Assembly: GCF_017901175.1 (NCBI RefSeq)
Contig: NZ_CP072793.1
Coordinates: forward strand, 2,852,001-2,916,000
Reading direction: 5' to 3'
Origin: Thiothrix unzii
GTDB lineage: Bacteria > Pseudomonadota > Gammaproteobacteria > Thiotrichales > Thiotrichaceae
Length of the DNA stretch: 64,000 bases
The translations under genes and the position numbers were made by a program. Positions 59,103-64,000 of the stretch are shown here, one piece after another. Positions within the stretch are counted from its first letter, which is position 1; each line of letters starts with the position of its first letter. A model generated the notes under the pieces. It saw nothing but the letters and a program-made list of their open reading frames with translations. It searched no databases and was not told the DNA's origin.

Positions 59103-60056
59103 TTACTCTTCCACTTGGGAAGGCAGCGCATCACTGGCTTGTTGCATATAGTTTTCCAGCGATACGGTGGGTGCTGCGTGCAGATTAAATGAACTCAAGG
59201 TTTGGTCATACACCGGCTCGTTGGAAAACTCGCCTTGCATGACCACCTGATCCAACCAATCCAAACCTTCCAGTACCAGCAACGGCGAACTCAGCAACAA
59301 TGCCAAACCAATCGCAGGCAACGGGCGTAAATAACTCGCCCAACGCTGATACAAATACAGCATCAAGGCCACAAACACTAAATTGTAAAACGCCAATAAG
59401 AAATCCGAAGGCGCACTAGAACTCACAAAGTAGGCAATACTCACGCCCACCACCGCGAAAACCGATTTCAGCAATGCCAGTAACGCCGTAATGCTCACCG
59501 CCGACACCAACGTCCAGCGATGCGAAACTAACCAAGTGACCCCCGACAACACCAGTGCGAACGCAAACAACACCGCCATATTGAGCAATACATCGCTGAG
59601 GTAATACCACACGCCTTTCGCTAAAAAAGTACTCATGTAGCTTTCCGCGAACAAACCCAGTGCCGTCAACACCACTAACAACGTTGCCCACACCGGGTTG
59701 GACAGTGCAGAAAAGAAACCACTGAACTTCAGCAAATTCGTCGCTGCCACCGGAGTATCAGCGGCTAACACATTGATACGCCGATTACCCAATACCAAAC
59801 GGCTCGGAACCGGCAAACGCACAGGCTGTAGCCCCACGACATGACCGTTCATGCTCGTGCCGTTTTCCTGCGATAAGTTGTGCAGAAACAGCGCATCACC
59901 CTCACCCTGTTCCAAGCGCAAATGGTACGGGGAAACAGCGGGGTCTGACAAAATTACGTCATTATCCAGCCCACGCCCAACGCTTACCGGGAACGTTTCC
60001 AGACGGTGATACTGATTCAAACCACGAGTCTGAACTTCGAGGATTACTTTTGCCAT
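59103..60056 (-). CDS. Membrane protein with N-terminal FHA domain
   Basis: An FHA domain occupies residues 1-95 (SVGRGLDNDVILSDPAVSPYH and SQENGTSMNG), which reads phosphothreonine in partner proteins. It is followed by about six membrane helices (approximately 115-275) and a short acidic tail. An FHA domain joined to a polytopic membrane part suggests a membrane-bound signalling adaptor. It overlaps the 3' end of the protease gene by 13 bases, so the two are likely a functional pair. No Ser/Thr kinase gene is in the window. Confidence 0.8.
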   Translation of the reverse strand: MAKVILEVQTRGLNQYHRLETFPVSVGRGLDNDVILSDPAVSPYHLRLEQGEGDALFLHNLSQENGTSMNGHVVGLQPVRLPVPSRLVLGNRRINVLAADTPVAATNLLKFSGFFSALSNPVWATLLVVLTALGLFAESYMSTFLAKGVWYYLSDVLLNMAVLFAFALVLSGVTWLVSHRWTLVSAVSITALLALLKSVFAVVGVSIAYFVSSSAPSDFLLAFYNLVFVALMLYLYQRWASYLRPLPAIGLALLLSSPLLVLEGLDWLDQVVMQGEFSNEPVYDQTLSSFNLHAAPTVSLENYMQQASDALPSQVEE

Positions 60057-61309
60057 TTGAAGTCCCCCAGCATACGTTGCGCCAACTGCATTCCACTTTC
60101 AAAATCCACCCCAATCATATCGAGGTTAAATAGCATTCCCTGCTGCTTATGACCCACCATCGCGCCAGTCACCATCACATCGCTCAAGCCTGCGTAATTC
60201 AAATAATCGCGGCGACATACTGTCATTTTGTATTCCTGTTCCGCCACTTGCGTGAATCCGGTATGACAAACGAAATTGGTCACGTCATTCTTGCCAGCGG
60301 AATTATCCAAAACGCTGGAATTTTGCGTTTCGTAGCTGCGGTAAAAACGCGGCGCAATCATTTTATCGCTGCTTAACCAAATGTATTCGTAAGCAAACGA
60401 CCCTACTTCCAAACCGTCATCAAGGTAAATATTGCTGTCATTGGAACAACGAGTGTAATTAACACGCATTAAATCGTCAGGATCAGCCTTACTGCTGTTA
60501 TCCCAGCAACGCACAAAACCATCAATATCACCAGGCACTTTCAGCTTACCAATCGACAAATTCGTCCACTTGGCCTTGCCTAAATCATTGATGTATTTCG
60601 CGGCATGATCTTGCAACTGTTCCGCAATGCGCTGGTCAATGTCGCCATCCGGCTCAAATCCTGTCAGCTTTAAACGCTCCAAAATAATCGCCAAATACTG
60701 CGCGGGAACTAAAAAGCTGATTTCATTACCGGAAGTCGCGACATTCACCCCAATCACTGAGCCTTGTTCATTGAGGGTGGGGCCACCGCTCATGCCGGGA
60801 TTTAAACTCCCTGAAAACAAGATGTTGCTGTCATCGCTGTTTTTCATCACGCCATTATTCGTGCCCTCGATAATCGAGAAACCCAAATCCAACGGATTAC
60901 CCAAGGAATACAGCCGCGCGCCTTTTTGCGGAACGGGGGCAATACTTAATGGCAAACCCAACGGCTCATCGGCTCGCAATACCGCGAGATCGTGAATCAC
61001 ATCCACCGCTAACAATTCCAACTTGCCGGTTTTGCCGGAGGTGGAAAGGTAATCAAGATCAAAGCCTTCCGGGTCATTCACGTAAGTGCTGACCACGTGG
61101 TAATTGGTCGCCAGAATATTAGGTTCCAGCACCACAAAGCCGGAACCAATAGCGGTTTTTTTACGACTAAGCTGATTAACTACCTGAATTTGATAGACCG
61201 ATTGCTCAACGTCCTTGTAAATGGAAGATGAATCAATTTGAGCGTGCGCACTCCTAACAACCATTAAGGCCACGCAAACCCACAAAATTTTTAACAAAAA
61301 ACGGTACAT
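60044..61309 (-). CDS. Secreted trypsin-like serine protease (S1C/HtrA-like, no PDZ seen)
   Basis: A signal peptide (cleavage after AHA, residue 23) leads to a chymotrypsin-fold domain (about 28-215) with the triad His in ILATNYHVV, Asp in DVIHDLAVLRAD and Ser in NPGMSGGPTLNE (GMSGGP in place of GNSGGP). No PDZ domain is evident; the C-terminal 200 residues are unassigned and Cys-containing. The ATG at 61309 is chosen because it starts at the signal peptide. Overlap with the FHA gene implies joint expression. Confidence 0.82.
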   Translation of the reverse strand: MYRFLLKILWVCVALMVVRSAHAQIDSSSIYKDVEQSVYQIQVVNQLSRKKTAIGSGFVVLEPNILATNYHVVSTYVNDPEGFDLDYLSTSGKTGKLELLAVDVIHDLAVLRADEPLGLPLSIAPVPQKGARLYSLGNPLDLGFSIIEGTNNGVMKNSDDSNILFSGSLNPGMSGGPTLNEQGSVIGVNVATSGNEISFLVPAQYLAIILERLKLTGFEPDGDIDQRIAEQLQDHAAKYINDLGKAKWTNLSIGKLKVPGDIDGFVRCWDNSSKADPDDLMRVNYTRCSNDSNIYLDDGLEVGSFAYEYIWLSSDKMIAPRFYRSYETQNSSVLDNSAGKNDVTNFVCHTGFTQVAEQEYKMTVCRRDYLNYAGLSDVMVTGAMVGHKQQGMLFNLDMIGVDFESGMQLAQRMLGDFKWQK

Positions 61310-61411
61310 TCCCTGCTTCCCGCTTGGACAAGCTAACTTATGATAATGATGCAAAATAAACAGTGCGAGGACGGTGTAACCGCCCCGATGCCTGCTTGCC
61401 CGGATACCCGT

Positions 61412-62692
61412 TTATAGACTGGCGAAAACATCCCCTGCGATGCTAATAGTTTCAGCCAAATCGGTATCAGTGTGTGCCATCGAGACAAAACCAGCTTCAT
61501 AAGCGGACGGTGCTAAATACACGCCGCGATCCAACATACCGTGGAAAAACTGATTAAACTGGGCAATATTACAAGCCGTAACCTGCTGGTAAGTATCAAT
61601 GCGGGCTTCTGTGGTGAAGAATAACCCAAACATACCACCGACCTGTTGTGTGGTGAACGCTATCTTAGCCGCATCCGCAGCCGCTTGCATCCCTTTTACG
61701 AACTGCGTGGTTTTTGCAGTCAATTCAGCGTAAAAACCTTCACGCGAAATGATCTCCATCATTTTTAATCCGGCAGTCATTGCAATCGGGTTGCCGGACA
61801 ATGTGCCCGCTTGGTAAACCGCGCCCAATGGCGACAAATGCGCCATAATGTCGCGCCGTCCACCGAACGCACCGACCGGCATTCCGCCGCCAATGATTTT
61901 ACCCAAGGTGGTCAAATCCGGCTTCACGTTATAGACCGCTTGCGCACCACCTAACGCCACGCGGAAACCCGTCATGACTTCATCAAAAATCAATACCGCG
62001 CCGCTTTGGTCGCATACTTCGCGCAAGGTTTCCAAGAAACCTGCTACCGGCGGAATACAATTCATATTGCCTGAGACTGGCTCGACGATAATGCAGGCAA
62101 TTTCATGCCCACGCGCCGCAAACACTTCACGCACTTGCTCGCTGTTATTGTAATCCAGCGTCAGGGTGAATTGCGCCAATTCCGCTGGCACACCGGGGGA
62201 ACTCGGTTGCCCAAAAGTCAACGCGCCCGAACCCGCTTTCACCAGCAAGGAATCGCCATGCCCGTGATAGCCGCCTTCAAATTTAACCAAGTAATTACGC
62301 CCGGTGAAACCGCGTGCCAAACGGATCGCTGACATGGTAGCTTCCGTGCCGGAGCTGGTCATGCGCACCATTTCGATGGAAGGCACGATTTCGCAGATTT
62401 TTTCCGCCATCGTGATTTCCAGTTCAGTCGGCGCACCGTAACTTAAACCGTCAACGGCTGCCGCCTGCACTGCTGCCACCACTTCCGGGTGTGCGTGTCC
62501 CGCCACCATTGGCCCCCACGAACCCACGTAATCAATCAAACGATTACCGTCGGCATCCCACATATACGCACCTTGGGCACGCGCAATGAAGCGCGGCGTT
62601 CCGCCGACACTGCGAAAAGCACGTACTGGCGAATTAACACCGCCGGGAATGGAACGTTTGGCTTGCTCGAACAGGGCTTCAGAACGGGTCAC
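61412..62692 (-). CDS. hemL: Glutamate-1-semialdehyde 2,1-aminomutase
   Basis: PLP enzyme making 5-aminolevulinate in the C5 pathway of heme synthesis. The PLP Lys lies in [18 protein letters not shown], with substrate-site segments [29 protein letters not shown] and [13 protein letters not shown]. The GTG at 62692 gives 426 residues, the usual length, and an AAGGA site lies eight bases before it; an upstream ATG at 62713 is less likely. Confidence 0.96.
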   Translation of the reverse strand: MTRSEALFEQAKRSIPGGVNSPVRAFRSVGGTPRFIARAQGAYMWDADGNRLIDYVGSWGPMVAGHAHPEVVAAVQAAAVDGLSYGAPTELEITMAEKICEIVPSIEMVRMTSSGTEATMSAIRLARGFTGRNYLVKFEGGYHGHGDSLLVKAGSGALTFGQPSSPGVPAELAQFTLTLDYNNSEQVREVFAARGHEIACIIVEPVSGNMNCIPPVAGFLETLREVCDQSGAVLIFDEVMTGFRVALGGAQAVYNVKPDLTTLGKIIGGGMPVGAFGGRRDIMAHLSPLGAVYQAGTLSGNPIAMTAGLKMMEIISREGFYAELTAKTTQFVKGMQAAADAAKIAFTTQQVGGMFGLFFTTEARIDTYQQVTACNIAQFNQFFHGMLDRGVYLAPSAYEAGFVSMAHTDTDLAETISIAGDVFASL

Positions 62693-62775
62693 GGCAGGAT
62701 TCCTTGGCAACAATATTAAAGAATGCTTATTTTCAATGAGCGTGGGGGTATTGTCCAGTAAACCCGTAAGAAATA

Positions 62776-63390
62776 TCAGCGTAAAAACAGATTGCGGTAT
62801 AAACCCGCCTGTTGAGTGATCGCATTACTCGCAAACACGTCCGAAATCACCGCCAGCATATCCGCCCCCTCTGCCACCAGAGCGGGTGCGGTTGCCAACG
62901 TAATGCCACCAATCGCACAAATCGGCACACGCAATTGCGCCCGCGCCTCGTGCAATAACGGCAAGGTAGCACGCGGCGCATTCGGCTTAGTCGGCGATGG
63001 GAAAAAACTACCAAACGCGACGTAATCCGCTCCGTGTTGCGCCGCCGTTAACGCCAGTTCCAACTGGTTGTAACACGACACTCCGATAATCGCCGTATTG
63101 CCCAAGGCTGCGCGTGCCACTGTTAGCGCGGAATCTTCGCGGCCTACGTGTACGCCGTCGGCTTGCACGGTTTTTGCCAACGCCACATCGTCATTAATGA
63201 TAAACAAAGCGTTATACTCGTGACACAAAGCACGTAAAGCACGCGCCTCTTGCTCGCGGCGTGCGCTGTCGGTGGTTTTGTCGCGGTATTGGACGATGGC
63301 AGCACCACCAAGTAAGGCTTGTTCCACTTTGCGCAACAGGACATCACCTGTTGAACCGTCGGTGATGACGTAAAGACCTCGTAGACTCAT
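62776..63390 (-). CDS. thiE: Thiamine-phosphate synthase ThiE
   Basis: Joins HMP-PP and thiazole phosphate to thiamine phosphate. The 204-residue TIM barrel shows the pyrophosphate/substrate motifs [46 protein letters not shown] and [11 protein letters not shown]. The ATG at 63390 follows a purine-rich AGGGAAAG site. It lies about 90 bases after thiD on the same strand. Confidence 0.95.
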   Translation of the reverse strand: MSLRGLYVITDGSTGDVLLRKVEQALLGGAAIVQYRDKTTDSARREQEARALRALCHEYNALFIINDDVALAKTVQADGVHVGREDSALTVARAALGNTAIIGVSCYNQLELALTAAQHGADYVAFGSFFPSPTKPNAPRATLPLLHEARAQLRVPICAIGGITLATAPALVAEGADMLAVISDVFASNAITQQAGLYRNLFLR

Positions 63391-63482
63391 GTTTCGCTTT
63401 CCCTGCAAACCCCTAAAAACGACATGACCATTGTTAAAGTCAGCTTTAAAACGGTCATGTGCGGCATTATCCAGCCACTATA

Positions 63483-64000
63483 CTATTTCATCCAATAAAA
63501 CCGATTCGGCAACCACTGCCCGCGCCCGATTTTACGCCCCGCCTGCAAACTTCCCCACGTATACGCTTGCGCCGTAGCCACTGCTTTCACCATATCCATG
63601 CCTTTGGCGAGGTTAACCGCACAAGCGGAAGCGAGAGTGCAACCCGAACCGTGGTAGGTTTCCGGCAAGCGTTCCCACGTCCAAGTGCGTAAGCGTTTGC
63701 CTTCGCCATACAGGGCATTTTCCACCTGTGCGGTATCAGCATGAGTGCCGGTCAGCAACACATGGCTGCAACCTTGATCCAGCAAGGAAAGTGCGTATGC
63801 GTCAAGCGTATCGCCGTGAATTGCCAGTTGCGCCGCTTCGGGGACATTGGGGGTAAGCAAGGTGGTGAGCGGCAATAAATATTCGCGAATAGCTTCCAAC
63901 AGCAAATCGCTGGAAAAGCTTTTACCCCCACCCGCAGCGAGGATGGGGTCGAGAATCACCGGCACATCCGGGGCTTGCAGCAGGATGCGATGCACCGCCT
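63483..64000 (-). CDS. thiD: Hydroxymethylpyrimidine/phosphomethylpyrimidine kinase ThiD (partial)
   Basis: Ribokinase-fold kinase phosphorylating HMP and HMP-P for thiamine synthesis. The C-terminal ~172 residues are present; the N-terminus lies past base 64000. Visible are VILDPILAAGGG, LLTPNVPEAAQLA, the anion-hole motif TYHGSGCTLASACA and the tail GRKIGRGQWLPNRFYW. It precedes thiE. Confidence 0.92.
   Translation of the reverse strand, partial: AVHRILLQAPDVPVILDPILAAGGGKSFSSDLLLEAIREYLLPLTTLLTPNVPEAAQLAIHGDTLDAYALSLLDQGCSHVLLTGTHADTAQVENALYGEGKRLRTWTWERLPETYHGSGCTLASACAVNLAKGMDMVKAVATAQAYTWGSLQAGRKIGRGQWLPNRFYWMK

Overview
The window reads as a chromosomal segment of a gammaproteobacterium, most likely of the Thiothrix/Thiotrichales type. 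This placement is inferred from gene content and gene order: nadE-glnB, pilS-pilR, a gspKLMN block, YcaO, RelA, YheS and YbiT ABC-F proteins, SulP and NhaD transporters, and an SAH riboswitch ahead of metK-ahcY. No rRNA, tRNA, CRISPR array or intact transposase was seen. Most of the window is dense housekeeping sequence with many genes separated by few bases or overlapping.

Layout. 1-6 kb: the tail of a reverse-strand nadE-glnB-tmcA group, then a small membrane protein and the type IV pilus regulators pilS-pilR. 6-10 kb: a YheS-type ABC-F ATPase, an orphan response regulator with an HPt protein, and a small secreted protein. 10-13.5 kb: thiS-thiG-trmB, a secreted Thr-rich-linker protein and purU. 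13.5-19 kb: NhaD antiporter, a Glt-family symporter, a lone SdhD-like anchor, and a KamA-type radical SAM protein behind a possible NtrC/sigma-54 promoter. 19-27 kb (reverse strand): slt-gspK-gspL-gspM-gspN-sulP-usp. 27-34 kb: an AAA ATPase whose 3' end is repeated around a UPF0175 gene, malate synthase G, an RskA-like membrane protein, ycaO and an alpha-carbonic anhydrase lipoprotein.

34.2-39.2 kb is an accessory island. It holds an orphan Xre regulator, an AT-rich pair of nuclease-like genes (PD-(D/E)XK-like and HNH), an AbrB-type antitoxin without toxin, a small lipoprotein, a peritrophin-type chitin-binding protein and a secreted alpha/beta hydrolase. It carries a 137-bp repeat present twice and a direct segmental duplication that left a broken hydrolase copy and a broken AbrB copy. 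This is the least ordinary part of the window.

39-64 kb returns to core genes: a HAD hydrolase, relA, an AlbA_2 protein, ybiT, a Lit-like membrane protein, a PP-loop thiolase-like protein, a flotillin, a TPR membrane protein, hisB-hisH, then an SAH riboswitch leading metK-ahcY-methyltransferase-metF-rsmE, a membrane FHA protein with an S1C protease, hemL, thiE and part of thiD. The metK/ahcY/metF run forms a coherent methyl-cycle operon under SAH control. Thiamine genes occur as two blocks (thiS-thiG and thiD/thiE).
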